Below the pieces are notes generated by a model. The model had not been told where the DNA came from. It ran no database searches and saw only the letters and a list, made by a program, of their open reading frames with translations. The position numbers and the translations under genes are program-made. Shown piece by piece: positions 24,779-33,211 of a stretch of 36,988 nt of DNA. This DNA is from Candidatus Saccharimonadota bacterium (GTDB lineage Bacteria > Patescibacteriota > Saccharimonadia > Saccharimonadales > CAIOMD01): contig JAGOOV010000003.1 in the NCBI GenBank assembly GCA_017992295.1, positions 1 to 36,988 of the forward strand, given 5' to 3'. Each line of letters starts with the position of its first letter. Positions within the stretch are counted from its first letter, which is position 1.

Positions 24779-25870
24779 TTAATTATGGGCGCTTGACCAT
24801 TCTAAAAAACTCATCATAAAGTTATCTAAATCGCCATCCAGTACGGCTTGAGTATCGCTGGTTTCGTACTTGGTTCTTAAGTCTTTAACCATATTATAAG
24901 GATGTAAAACGTAGCTCCGTATTTGGTTGCCCCAGGCTGCTTGCTCGTTGGGACCTTTCAGCTCCTCAATTTTTTCTTTATGTTGTTCGAGCTGCATCTG
25001 TGCCAGTCGTGACCTAATAATTGTTAACGCCGTTTCTTTGTTTTGTAACTGCGACCGCTCATTTTGGATAACCACGCTAATTCCGGTCGGTAAGTGGGTT
25101 ACTCTTACGGCAGAGTCAGTCGTATTAACACTTTGACCTCCCTTACCACCGGATCTGAACACATCAATTTTAATATCTTTGTCATCAAGAACGAGTTCTT
25201 GAGGTTTTTCTATCTTAGGGAGTACCTCAACTTTGGCGAAGCTGGTTTGCCTCAGATTATCGGCGTTAAACGGGCTAAGTCTAACTAGCCTATGCACGCC
25301 ATGCTCACCTTTTAACCAGCCATAACTTAATGGTCCGGATATATCTAAATGCACACTTTTAATACCCGCCTCTTCCCCGGGAGTCGTATCCAGTAATTTA
25401 ATCGAAAAACCTTTTTTTTCTTCCGACCAACGACTGTACATCCTTAACAACATTTCTGCCCAATCTTGGGCATCGGTACCACCGGCTCCGGCATAAATAC
25501 TCAACATACTGTCGTATCCGTCGTATGCACCAGAAAATAAAAGTTCATGTTGTAAATATTGGTATTCACTCTTTATGTCTTCATATTGTTTTTTCAACTC
25601 CTCGAGTAAAGAAACGTCCTCCAGCTTGGCTAATTCTAATAATTCTGTTATCCGATTTTTTAGTTTTTGCCATGGTTCTAAACGGTTTTTTAATTTGTTG
25701 ATTTGCTGGTTTACCTGGCTGGCTTCAGCTCGATTGCTCCAAAAATCTTGAGCTAGAGTGCTAGCTTCCATTTTTGCTAGCTCAGTTTTTAGTTGGTCAA
25801 ATTTAAGTTTGCTTAGTGATTTGTCTATGCTTTCAGACAACGATTTAGTTAGTTTAAAAAATTCTTGCAT
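24779..25870 (-). CDS. prfB: Peptide chain release factor 2
   Basis: The 363-residue protein is a class I release factor. The stop-recognition tripeptide SPF (199-201) is the RF2 form for UGA and UAA, and GGQ (244-246) is the catalytic motif for peptide release. The N-terminal helical domain begins near MQEFFKLTKSLSESIDKSL. The frame is continuous, so the autoregulatory programmed frameshift of many prfB genes is absent. Its presence, with TGA used as a stop in the window, argues against UGA recoding. It lies downstream of the M16 gene after about 100 bases. Confidence 0.97.
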   Translation of the reverse strand: MQEFFKLTKSLSESIDKSLSKLKFDQLKTELAKMEASTLAQDFWSNRAEASQVNQQINKLKNRLEPWQKLKNRITELLELAKLEDVSLLEELKKQYEDIKSEYQYLQHELLFSGAYDGYDSMLSIYAGAGGTDAQDWAEMLLRMYSRWSEEKKGFSIKLLDTTPGEEAGIKSVHLDISGPLSYGWLKGEHGVHRLVRLSPFNADNLRQTSFAKVEVLPKIEKPQELVLDDKDIKIDVFRSGGKGGQSVNTTDSAVRVTHLPTGISVVIQNERSQLQNKETALTIIRSRLAQMQLEQHKEKIEELKGPNEQAAWGNQIRSYVLHPYNMVKDLRTKYETSDTQAVLDGDLDNFMMSFLEWSSAHN

Positions 25871-25906
25871 TGTTATTCTTAAAAAATTAGGTATTCAAAC
25901 CGATCA

Positions 25907-25921
25907 CCGGCAAAAAGCCGG
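25907..25921. repeat. Small hairpin between M16 gene and prfB
   Basis: CCGGC and GCCGG form a perfect 5-base stem around a 5-base loop in the 103-base gap. There is no following T-run on the minus strand, so it is not a standard terminator. It may be a processing or attenuation site, or chance. Confidence 0.25.
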
Positions 25922-25973
25922 ATGCTCTTTCTAAATTCTACCTGATTTAGAGATTAATTAATAAGAATTCCAA

Positions 25974-27260
25974 CTATACCAATGTTTCTTTTACCGTATC
26001 GTATAGGTTGTTTGCATTTATTTTACTTATTGCGCCGTAAAAACCTAGAGCCCACGGGTTTTTCGCTTCTAGAATATTGACAGCAGCATCTACTATATCG
26101 CGTCGTCTTAAAACATTAATTCTGGCAGGTATTTTCAAATAATCTTCAACCTCGTCATCGTATACATATTTTTCGTAATAACCGTCAACGATCTGGCCAA
26201 CCGTTTGGTAGCCTTTCTGAAAATTCCCTAAAGCAAATTGTTTGGTTTGTTTTAATTCGGCCTCACTAAATCTACCGCTGGCAATTGCTTTAAATTCGTT
26301 GGTAATTAGCTTAAATAATTTTTCGATATTGGCTGGCAATACTTGGCCTCCCAGCCACCACAAGTGTTCTCCTCTTGTTCGATATTTGCCATAACGAATA
26401 CTGTAAACCAGACCTTTCTCTCGCGCTTTACCGTAAATTCTAGAATGCAAGGTTCCCAGAGTAGTAGCTAAAAGTGCAGAAGATGCGTCGTCTTGTTTTT
26501 GGCTCAACAAATTACCAAAAGAACGATCTAAACGATAATAGATGTTTTTTACGCTTTTATTTGATCTTTTTATCGGATAGTCAACAATTCTTAATTTTTC
26601 ATCCGGCAATTCTATTCGGTTTTTGCTTTTGATCAAAGCGATTTTTTCGAGCCTATTAATTATGTAATCTTCTCTTGAAGCGATTTTACCGGCTATTATA
26701 AAACGCATGTTCCCCGTAGTATGTGTTCGGTGATACAAATCTTTTATGTCTTTGAGGGTTATATTTTCTAGCTGCTCAGCCCGCTTGGTGTAACTGACGT
26801 CCAGCTGCCCCATGGCCTCACCGACTGCCATGCTAATTCGATTGAAGTGGCTATTACTTAAACCTCTGAGTTCCTCTTTGATGTTAGACTTTTCAGCTCT
26901 GAACTCGCCAGGCAAAAATAGTGGCGCTTCAACAGACAAACACAATAAGTCTAAAATCCTTTCAGCCTCAAAATCGGCGCATTCTGCCACATAACTCATG
27001 TGGTAGGTACTGGTGCTAGCATTGTTATATGCCCCGTTTTGACAAAAATTCTTACTAAATTCTGTGGATTTTTTAAACCGCTCGTTTGCCCCCAACACCA
27101 TGTGCTCCATTAAATGAGAAGTGTCGATTTTATCCGGTGGAGACAGATAATCACCGGCCCTAAAATTAATATCAAAATTCATGACACTGGCATAAGGTAC
27201 ATCTATCAGCAGCCCCCTGGCTCCGTTTTTCAGTTGTATTTCGCGAACGCTGTGTTTCAT
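25974..27260 (-). CDS. M16 family zinc peptidase
   Basis: The 428-residue protein is an M16 (insulinase/processing peptidase) family member. The inverted zinc motif HLMEH (49-53) gives ligands H49 and H53 and catalytic E52, with the third ligand in IKEE (E129). The second, non-catalytic-type domain follows and includes YGKAREKGLVYSIRYG-like sequence. There is no signal peptide, so it is probably cytoplasmic, with an internal chamber for short peptides. The ATG overlaps the secA stop by four bases. Coupling to SecA suggests clearance of signal peptides or failed export substrates, but this is inference. Confidence 0.93.
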   Translation of the reverse strand: MKHSVREIQLKNGARGLLIDVPYASVMNFDINFRAGDYLSPPDKIDTSHLMEHMVLGANERFKKSTEFSKNFCQNGAYNNASTSTYHMSYVAECADFEAERILDLLCLSVEAPLFLPGEFRAEKSNIKEELRGLSNSHFNRISMAVGEAMGQLDVSYTKRAEQLENITLKDIKDLYHRTHTTGNMRFIIAGKIASREDYIINRLEKIALIKSKNRIELPDEKLRIVDYPIKRSNKSVKNIYYRLDRSFGNLLSQKQDDASSALLATTLGTLHSRIYGKAREKGLVYSIRYGKYRTRGEHLWWLGGQVLPANIEKLFKLITNEFKAIASGRFSEAELKQTKQFALGNFQKGYQTVGQIVDGYYEKYVYDDEVEDYLKIPARINVLRRRDIVDAAVNILEAKNPWALGFYGAISKINANNLYDTVKETLV

Positions 27261-29848
27261 CGTCTCTTTCGGCTTTTTCTTCGATTCTGACGCTCAGCTT
27301 TACGCAAAGCTCTCTTTTTCTTGGGAGACTTTTGCCGTTGTTTCTTTTTGATTTCAAAATCTTGCTCTCTAAAACTATCGCCTTGGGTAATAGTGTCGGC
27401 ATTGTCTACAGAGGAACGTGCAGCTCGAGTCAGTTCCGTTTCTCTCATTTGACTTGCGAGCGATTCTTGATTTATCGGTACGGCATGCATAATATTACGC
27501 AACACCTCTCGCCGCAAAAGATATTGCATAGATTCAAACATAGCCTGACCACGCCGTCTGTATTCTACCAGCGGATCACGCTGCCCGATACTAGTCCAGT
27601 GTATGCCCTCGCGCAAGTGCTCCATATCTTCCAGATGCTGCATCCATAAGCTGTCTAAAACTTGGAAGTAAATATCTCGTTCCACCAGTCTCATAATTTC
27701 AGGCGTAAAAGCCGTCTCACGCGCATCATATAATTCGTTAGCCTCCTGGCTTAGAACAGTTGCGAACTTATCAGCTGGCGCATCAAACAGCCTATCGAGA
27801 GTTTCTTCGTCAAACGGAAAGACTTCCGTAATTAACTTTTCGTAATTATCGTCTTGTCCAGGTAAAGACGCCAGGTGTTCGGATTCTTCTTTTACAAAAT
27901 CTCTTATTCTATTTGTGATGATGGCATTTTCTAATAGTGCTCTTCTAGTTTCATAGGTCACTTTTCGGTGGCGGTTCATAACATCGTCGTACTTAACAAC
28001 GTTTTTACGAGCATCAAAGTTAAATCCTTCAACCTTTTTCTGTGCATTTTCTAAGGCTTTACTAACGACTCTGTTTTCTAAAGGCATGTCGTCGCTGACT
28101 TTTAGCCTGTTCATTAGCCCCGCAATTTTTTCTCCTCCAAAAACTCTCATCAAATCGTCTTCAGCACTAACGTAAAACTGGGTACTGCCCGGGTCTCCTT
28201 GGCGCCCGGAACGACCACGCAACTGATTATCTATTCTTCGCGAATCATGCCGCTCGCTACCCAGTACAAACAAACCTCCCGCTTTGCGAGATGCTTCATC
28301 TAAGACTATGTCGGTTCCCCTACCGGCGATATTGGTTGCTAAAGTTACCGCGCCCTTCTGGCCGGCCTTGGCAATGATAGCTGCTTCTTTTTCGTTATTC
28401 TTAGCATTTAGAATTTCGTGAGGAATGCCAGCTTTTTTAAGGGCACTGCCAATTTCCTCGTTACTTTCGATAGATACCGTACCTAAAAGAACCGGCTGAC
28501 CTTTTTGATGTAACTCTTTAACGGCCTGGACAATGGCATTTATTTTTGCCTGTCGGGTTTTATAAATCCGATCCGGCATATCTTTACGTATCAGAGGCTT
28601 GTTGGTAGGGATATCAACTACCTCCAGTTTATAAATTTGATGAAATTCTTCACTTTCGGTAAGCGCAGTACCGGTCATACCGGATAACTTTTCATACAAT
28701 CTAAAATAATTTTGAAAAGAGATGGTAGCTAGAGTCATAGACTCTTCCTGCACAGTAACACCTTCTTTCGCTTCAATTGCTTGATGTAAACCTTCGTTGT
28801 AGCGTCGGCCCTTTAATAGACGTCCGGTAAATTCATCTACAATTACCACCTCGCCTTCGTTAGTAACTACGTAGTCTTTATCTCGTTCAAAAAGGGTTTG
28901 AGCTCTTAGAGCCTGCTCCAGATGATAAATCGTTCTTACATTAGTCTCTTCGTACATACTTTTTATTCCTAGTAGTTTCTCGACTTTTTCGACACCTTCA
29001 TCGGTCAACGACACCCGTTTTTCTTTCTCATCAACCGTATAGTGTTTCGAATCGAGTTGTGAAACGACTCTAGAGAATTGCTGATACGCCTGGGCGCTCG
29101 AAGTACTAGGTGCCGAAATTATTAGTGGTGTTCGAGCTTCATCAATCAATATCGAGTCAACCTCATCAACTATGGCAAAGTGTAGCTCCCTTTGACGGAG
29201 TTGTTCGACCTCTCTAACCATATTATCCCGAAGATAATCAAACCCGAATTCGTTGTTGGTACCGTGGGTAATGTCGGCCCGATAAGCTTCCTGCCTGGTA
29301 CAAGGCTTTAAGTGTCGAAAACGTTCGTCGGAGTGTCCTTCGTTAGTGTAAGAAGGATCATAAATATATGACTCATCCGGGATAATAACTCCCACGCTCA
29401 AACCTAAAAAGTGATATATTTGCCCCATCCAGCCGGTATCACGTTGCGCTAAATAATCGTTAACGGTAACTACATGCACACCTTTGCCTGTTAAAGCGTT
29501 TAGATAAACCGCTAAAGTTGCAACCAAGGTTTTGCCTTCACCCGTTTTCATCTCGGCTATTTTGCCTTCATGAAGCACTATGCCGCCAATTAACTGAACG
29601 TCAAAATGTCTTTGGCCAAGTTTTCTCTTCGCCACTTCGCGTACTACGGCAAAGGCATCAGGCAATATTTTGTCTAAGCTTTCTTTTTTTAGGCGTTCTT
29701 TTAGTATCTCTGTCTGTTTAGAAAGCTCAGTATCTTTCATTTTGGAATATTTCGCTTCCAGTCGATTAATTTCACCGACCCGCTTTTTAAGGCGTCTTAA
29801 TGTTGCCCTTTGGTTATCCCCCAATAGTCTCTTGATAAAATTAGCCAC
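27257..29848 (-). CDS. secA: Preprotein translocase ATPase SecA
   Basis: The 863-residue protein is SecA, the motor that pushes unfolded proteins through SecYEG. Walker A is MKTGEGKT (100-107), Walker B is VDEVD (227-231), and the TNNEFGFDYLRDNM motif (198-211) is intact, with helicase-like motifs and IRA helices following. The usual C-terminal zinc-binding CxC tail is missing; the last 35 or so residues are very basic (ending RKSRKRR). The start is GTG at 29846-29848, with GAGG ten bases upstream and a TATAAT at 29862-29867. It overlaps the M16 gene. Confidence 0.97.
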   Translation of the reverse strand: MANFIKRLLGDNQRATLRRLKKRVGEINRLEAKYSKMKDTELSKQTEILKERLKKESLDKILPDAFAVVREVAKRKLGQRHFDVQLIGGIVLHEGKIAEMKTGEGKTLVATLAVYLNALTGKGVHVVTVNDYLAQRDTGWMGQIYHFLGLSVGVIIPDESYIYDPSYTNEGHSDERFRHLKPCTRQEAYRADITHGTNNEFGFDYLRDNMVREVEQLRQRELHFAIVDEVDSILIDEARTPLIISAPSTSSAQAYQQFSRVVSQLDSKHYTVDEKEKRVSLTDEGVEKVEKLLGIKSMYEETNVRTIYHLEQALRAQTLFERDKDYVVTNEGEVVIVDEFTGRLLKGRRYNEGLHQAIEAKEGVTVQEESMTLATISFQNYFRLYEKLSGMTGTALTESEEFHQIYKLEVVDIPTNKPLIRKDMPDRIYKTRQAKINAIVQAVKELHQKGQPVLLGTVSIESNEEIGSALKKAGIPHEILNAKNNEKEAAIIAKAGQKGAVTLATNIAGRGTDIVLDEASRKAGGLFVLGSERHDSRRIDNQLRGRSGRQGDPGSTQFYVSAEDDLMRVFGGEKIAGLMNRLKVSDDMPLENRVVSKALENAQKKVEGFNFDARKNVVKYDDVMNRHRKVTYETRRALLENAIITNRIRDFVKEESEHLASLPGQDDNYEKLITEVFPFDEETLDRLFDAPADKFATVLSQEANELYDARETAFTPEIMRLVERDIYFQVLDSLWMQHLEDMEHLREGIHWTSIGQRDPLVEYRRRGQAMFESMQYLLRREVLRNIMHAVPINQESLASQMRETELTRAARSSVDNADTITQGDSFREQDFEIKKKQRQKSPKKKRALRKAERQNRRKSRKRR

Positions 29849-29918
29849 TTAAAAAAACCTCATTATAAATTTATTCTCCGTCCGTTAACAGATTTACCTG
29901 ATATATTGTACCCTATTA

Positions 29919-30296
29919 TTATTTCCTTTTGGGTACAATTTTACCAAGCAGACGCCTAACTATCGCCTCACGACTTCCTCTTTTCATAGAAAATGTCGAT
30001 TTGTATCTCCGCAATTGTGATTTTAGCTTCTCTTCTACAATATCAATGGCAGCATACATATTAACCGTTGTTTCCTTGGCACTGATAGTTTCCCCTGGCA
30101 TTGTTAGTACAACTTCGACCGTATACAAAGCTCTAGCCTTAATCTTCTCTTCTCTTAAAACAACTTCCGCTTTAACGCTTTTTCGAGCATGCCGGGACAT
30201 ATACAAATCCAGTCGGCCGATTTTTCGGCGAGCGTACTTCCTAATATCTTCGTCCTTCTCGGTACGAACGGCAGAAATTTCTAGGTTGCTAATCAT
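29919..30296 (-). CDS. hpf: Ribosome hibernation factor, short HPF/YfiA type
   Basis: The 125-residue protein is a short S30AE-family member: the beta-alpha-beta-beta-beta-alpha core runs through DEDIRKYARRKIGRLDLYMS and VYAAID-like helices with a basic C-terminus (SMKRGSREAIVRR). It binds the small subunit's decoding region and silences ribosomes in slow growth. It lacks the C-terminal dimerisation domain of long HPF, so ribosome pairing would need other contacts. Its start overlaps the serS stop by four bases (ATGA), which couples it to a synthetase gene. Confidence 0.88.
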   Translation of the reverse strand: MISNLEISAVRTEKDEDIRKYARRKIGRLDLYMSRHARKSVKAEVVLREEKIKARALYTVEVVLTMPGETISAKETTVNMYAAIDIVEEKLKSQLRRYKSTFSMKRGSREAIVRRLLGKIVPKRK

Positions 30297-31594
30297 ATTA
30301 TTTCTTTACCTCCCATATATTTTTGTAACACTTTTGGAACCTTGATTTTGCCATCACTCATCTGATTGTTTTCAACGATAGCCACTAGGGTTCTACCCAT
30401 TGCAAATGCAGTGGCATCGTTAGTATGCACTAACTCAATGTTACCATCTTGTTTTCTGACACGAGTTTGTAACCTGCGTGCTTGATAGTCAGTCATGTAG
30501 TCTGCAGTATGAGTCTCACGGTATTTGCCCTGACCAGGCATCCACATTTCTAAATCTACACCTCTAGCGTTTGGTTTACCTATATCAGCTGTGCATTTAT
30601 TTATAATATGATAAGGAATCTCAAGCTTTTGTGTCATATATTCTTGCATAGCTATCATCAAATAATGCTCCTGTAGCCCAGTTTTGGCTGTAGAAAAAGT
30701 CTCAAATTCTAACTTATCGAATTGATGCATTCGAATAATACCCTCTGTATCTTTGCCATAAGTACCAGCCTCTCGACGAAAACTAGTTGAATAACCTACA
30801 TATCTCAAAGGTAAATCTTTTTCATCCAGAATTTCGTCCTTATACATGCTCCCAAGCGTATGTTCGGCGCTACCCGTTAACCATAAATTATCATCATCGC
30901 CATCTATATGATAACGATCTTCGCGAGGCTCTAAACGATCCATTTGATCATATACATCTTCTTTTATCAACACCGGTGGCAATATAGGTTCAAAAGGACT
31001 GTCTTTTATCTCTAATTTGTTATCCGCAATTACTTTTTTAATAACTTCTCTGTCTGTAACCTGATTCAATACAAATTGAATTAGAGCAAATTGTAACTCT
31101 ACCAGAGGGCCTTTTATATAAGCAAAACGACTGCCGCTGACTTTGGCCGCTCTAATTTTATCTATTAGATCTCGTTCTTCAGCAATTTTCCAATGGCTTT
31201 TAGGATGAAAATCAAACTCGGGTTTTTCACCCCAAATTTTTGTTTTTACATTTTCTTCTTCACTGCTACCAATAGGTACATCATCTAAAGGCAAATTCGG
31301 TACTTTTTTAAGTAGGTCAAGCCAGCTACTTTCGGTTTCTTTTAACGTACCCTCAATTAGGGCAAGTTCATCTTTTATTTTTTTGCTTTTAGAAATGAAT
31401 TTTTCATCTTTACCATTTTTTAATTTACTGGTAATCTCATTTCTTTGGCATCTTAGGTTCTCTACTTCAGCCAATAAGCTGCGCCTGCTTTCATCGCGAC
31501 GTAAAAGCTCATCGATATCGACCTCGTAACCCTTTTGTTTCGCTGCTAATTTATATTTTTCTGGGTTTTTTCTTAATAACTGTATATCTATCAT
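30293..31594 (-). CDS. serS: Serine-tRNA ligase
   Basis: The 433-residue class II synthetase has the long N-terminal coiled-coil arm for tRNA-Ser (about 28-105), motif 2 in STSFRREAGTYGKDTEG and motif 3 in FAMGRTLVAIVENNQ. Length and motif order are normal for bacterial SerRS. It also charges selenocysteine tRNA where that exists, but no selenium genes are seen here. A TATAAT lies nine bases before the ATG and no Shine-Dalgarno is present. It is co-translated with hpf. Confidence 0.97.
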   Translation of the reverse strand: MIDIQLLRKNPEKYKLAAKQKGYEVDIDELLRRDESRRSLLAEVENLRCQRNEITSKLKNGKDEKFISKSKKIKDELALIEGTLKETESSWLDLLKKVPNLPLDDVPIGSSEEENVKTKIWGEKPEFDFHPKSHWKIAEERDLIDKIRAAKVSGSRFAYIKGPLVELQFALIQFVLNQVTDREVIKKVIADNKLEIKDSPFEPILPPVLIKEDVYDQMDRLEPREDRYHIDGDDDNLWLTGSAEHTLGSMYKDEILDEKDLPLRYVGYSTSFRREAGTYGKDTEGIIRMHQFDKLEFETFSTAKTGLQEHYLMIAMQEYMTQKLEIPYHIINKCTADIGKPNARGVDLEMWMPGQGKYRETHTADYMTDYQARRLQTRVRKQDGNIELVHTNDATAFAMGRTLVAIVENNQMSDGKIKVPKVLQKYMGGKEII

Positions 31595-31603
31595 ATTATT
31601 TCT

Positions 31604-31609
31604 ATTATA
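31604..31609 (-). promoter_or_regulatory. -10 element of serS-hpf with minimal leader
   Basis: A perfect TATAAT on the minus strand, nine bases before the serS ATG and immediately after the stop of the nuclease gene. No good -35 is seen at 16-18 bases. Confidence 0.45.
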
Positions 31610-31611
31610 GA

Positions 31612-32409
31612 TTATTTTTTATTAGCTTTTACTCTTTTGTTCAAATGATCAATAGTCAATTGGGTGCGGGCTTTGGCGTAAGCGCAATGTTCGCAAGGAC
31701 CGCCCATGACCGCCTTACCAACCCTAGGCATGTCGCTTTCGAGACATTTTTTGATTTTTACTAACGTTGGTTCAATCCAACTATCGTCACCTTTGTAAGC
31801 GATTATTTTGGTTTTAAATTCAACCTTATTAAAAAAACCGGCAGCATCGCTGATGCCGTTGGTATATATAAAATAGGCTGTGTCGTTAACCCCAAAACCA
31901 TTTTTTCTAAATAGCCACTGGTAAATTTCCATTTGGCGCTTATAGATAACCTGCCAGTCAGAGTCTAAATTAACCTCGCTTTTCTTAGAGGTGGCCTTAT
32001 AGTCAACAATTATTAATTCACCCTTGGAATTAATCCACACATCATCTATTGCACCGAACACTAAAAGGTTTGTCGGCTTATGTAAATATTGGATGCCCAC
32101 AAAGTTTTCCCGCCATTTATTTAACTCGCTATGTTTATATGGGATTGCATCAATTTTGTGTTCAACTATCCACGGATGCGGTTTCTGTTGTTTGCGAAAA
32201 CTGTCGAATTCTCGTTTTAGCAGTTCGTCTATAGCTTTATTAATTTGGAACGGAGCCGTGCTGGGTCTTTTAATGCCCTTAACTCTATCCAGCCAGAAAC
32301 ACCGCGGACATTCTACAAATAAGTCTATTTTTGAACGACTTATTTTAAAAGGTGCGGATTGTCCTTTTTTATAAGTCGTGTCGTGCTTTTTGAACCCCAT
32401 GTTGTTCAT
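31612..32409 (-). CDS. RecB/Cas4-like PD-(D/E)XK nuclease with four-cysteine cluster
   Basis: The 265-residue protein has a PD-(D/E)XK nuclease core: D122 in GAIDDVW, D136-Y-K138 in IIVDYKAT and the RecB-type QMEIYQWL (Q159, Y163). Two cysteine pairs, C34/C37 (ECPRC) near the N-terminus and C239/C242 (PCEHC) near the C-terminus, are spaced as in Cas4 and AddB, where four cysteines hold an iron-sulfur cluster. No cas genes or helicase are nearby, so it is probably a repair nuclease, not a CRISPR factor. It overlaps rsmE by four bases. Confidence 0.88.
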   Translation of the reverse strand: MNNMGFKKHDTTYKKGQSAPFKISRSKIDLFVECPRCFWLDRVKGIKRPSTAPFQINKAIDELLKREFDSFRKQQKPHPWIVEHKIDAIPYKHSELNKWRENFVGIQYLHKPTNLLVFGAIDDVWINSKGELIIVDYKATSKKSEVNLDSDWQVIYKRQMEIYQWLFRKNGFGVNDTAYFIYTNGISDAAGFFNKVEFKTKIIAYKGDDSWIEPTLVKIKKCLESDMPRVGKAVMGGPCEHCAYAKARTQLTIDHLNKRVKANKK

Positions 32410-33116
32410 TGTAGCAGCTTAGCCGCTGCCGCTATACAGGCAGTCTCAGCTCTTAATGTAAACCAGCCCAGTCTTAAAAAGCTAACCTGTTGTGTGTTAA
32501 ATAATTCTCGCTCAGAATCACTCCAGCCGCCTTCGGGTCCAATAAACACGGCCGTTTTATCCACCTTTTCGTCTTTGTAATCACCAGGCTCTTTCGTATC
32601 ACAAACATAGACTTTAATGTCGCTATAGTCGGCCAAAGCCCTTTTTAAAAAGACTGGTTCGGTAATAGTTGGAATATCAAACCTCCCACACTGCTCACTA
32701 GCTTCTATAGCAATGGTCCTGGCTCTTTCAATGTCAAAGACTGTTTTTTCGCATCTTTCGGTTAGTATCGGTACAAATTTTTTTATCCCAATTTCGGTTG
32801 CTTTTTGGATTACCAATTTATTTTTGTCATTTTTGAGTAAAGACCAGCATAGGATTACGTTTTTTTTGGGAATATTTTTTTCAAGTTCGGTTACGGCCAG
32901 TAACTTCACGGAACTAGGCGGTTCAATCTTTATAATTTGGTATATTTTTTCGTGGCTATCGTTGAACAGTATTAATTCATCACCTACTTTGTATCTTAAT
33001 ACTCTAAGCCACTGATTCAACAGTTTAGTATTGTTAACCCACAGTTCATGATTTAGCGTTAGTTTGCCATTTTTATCACGTATATTGTTTACGTAAAACC
33101 TGTGTAGCTTCATCAC
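32406..33116 (-). CDS. rsmE: 16S rRNA (uracil-1498-N3) methyltransferase
   Basis: The 236-residue protein is RsmE of the SPOUT family. An N-terminal PUA-like domain (HRFYV near the start) is followed by the knotted methyltransferase domain with ILTERCEKT, GPEGGWSDSE and LRLGWFTLRAETA. It methylates U1498 near the decoding site of 16S rRNA. The start may be GTG at 33114-33116 or the next codon, ATG at 33111-33113. It is translationally coupled to the downstream nuclease gene. Confidence 0.94.
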   Translation of the reverse strand: MMKLHRFYVNNIRDKNGKLTLNHELWVNNTKLLNQWLRVLRYKVGDELILFNDSHEKIYQIIKIEPPSSVKLLAVTELEKNIPKKNVILCWSLLKNDKNKLVIQKATEIGIKKFVPILTERCEKTVFDIERARTIAIEASEQCGRFDIPTITEPVFLKRALADYSDIKVYVCDTKEPGDYKDEKVDKTAVFIGPEGGWSDSERELFNTQQVSFLRLGWFTLRAETACIAAAAKLLQ

Positions 33117-33211
33117 ACTTCTATCTTTGTATTATTAAACGAATTCGACATGGTTTTGTAAGATAGTCCTTGTTCAACGTTTCTTGCCTATAACATGATG
33201 AATCAGTGCTA

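Noticed and set aside
24779-25870. Programmed frameshift in prfB
   Set aside because: The frame is continuous from the start through SPF and GGQ, with no early in-frame TGA.
31612-32409. Evidence of a CRISPR-Cas system from the Cas4-like nuclease
   Set aside because: No repeat array and no other cas gene are present in the window.
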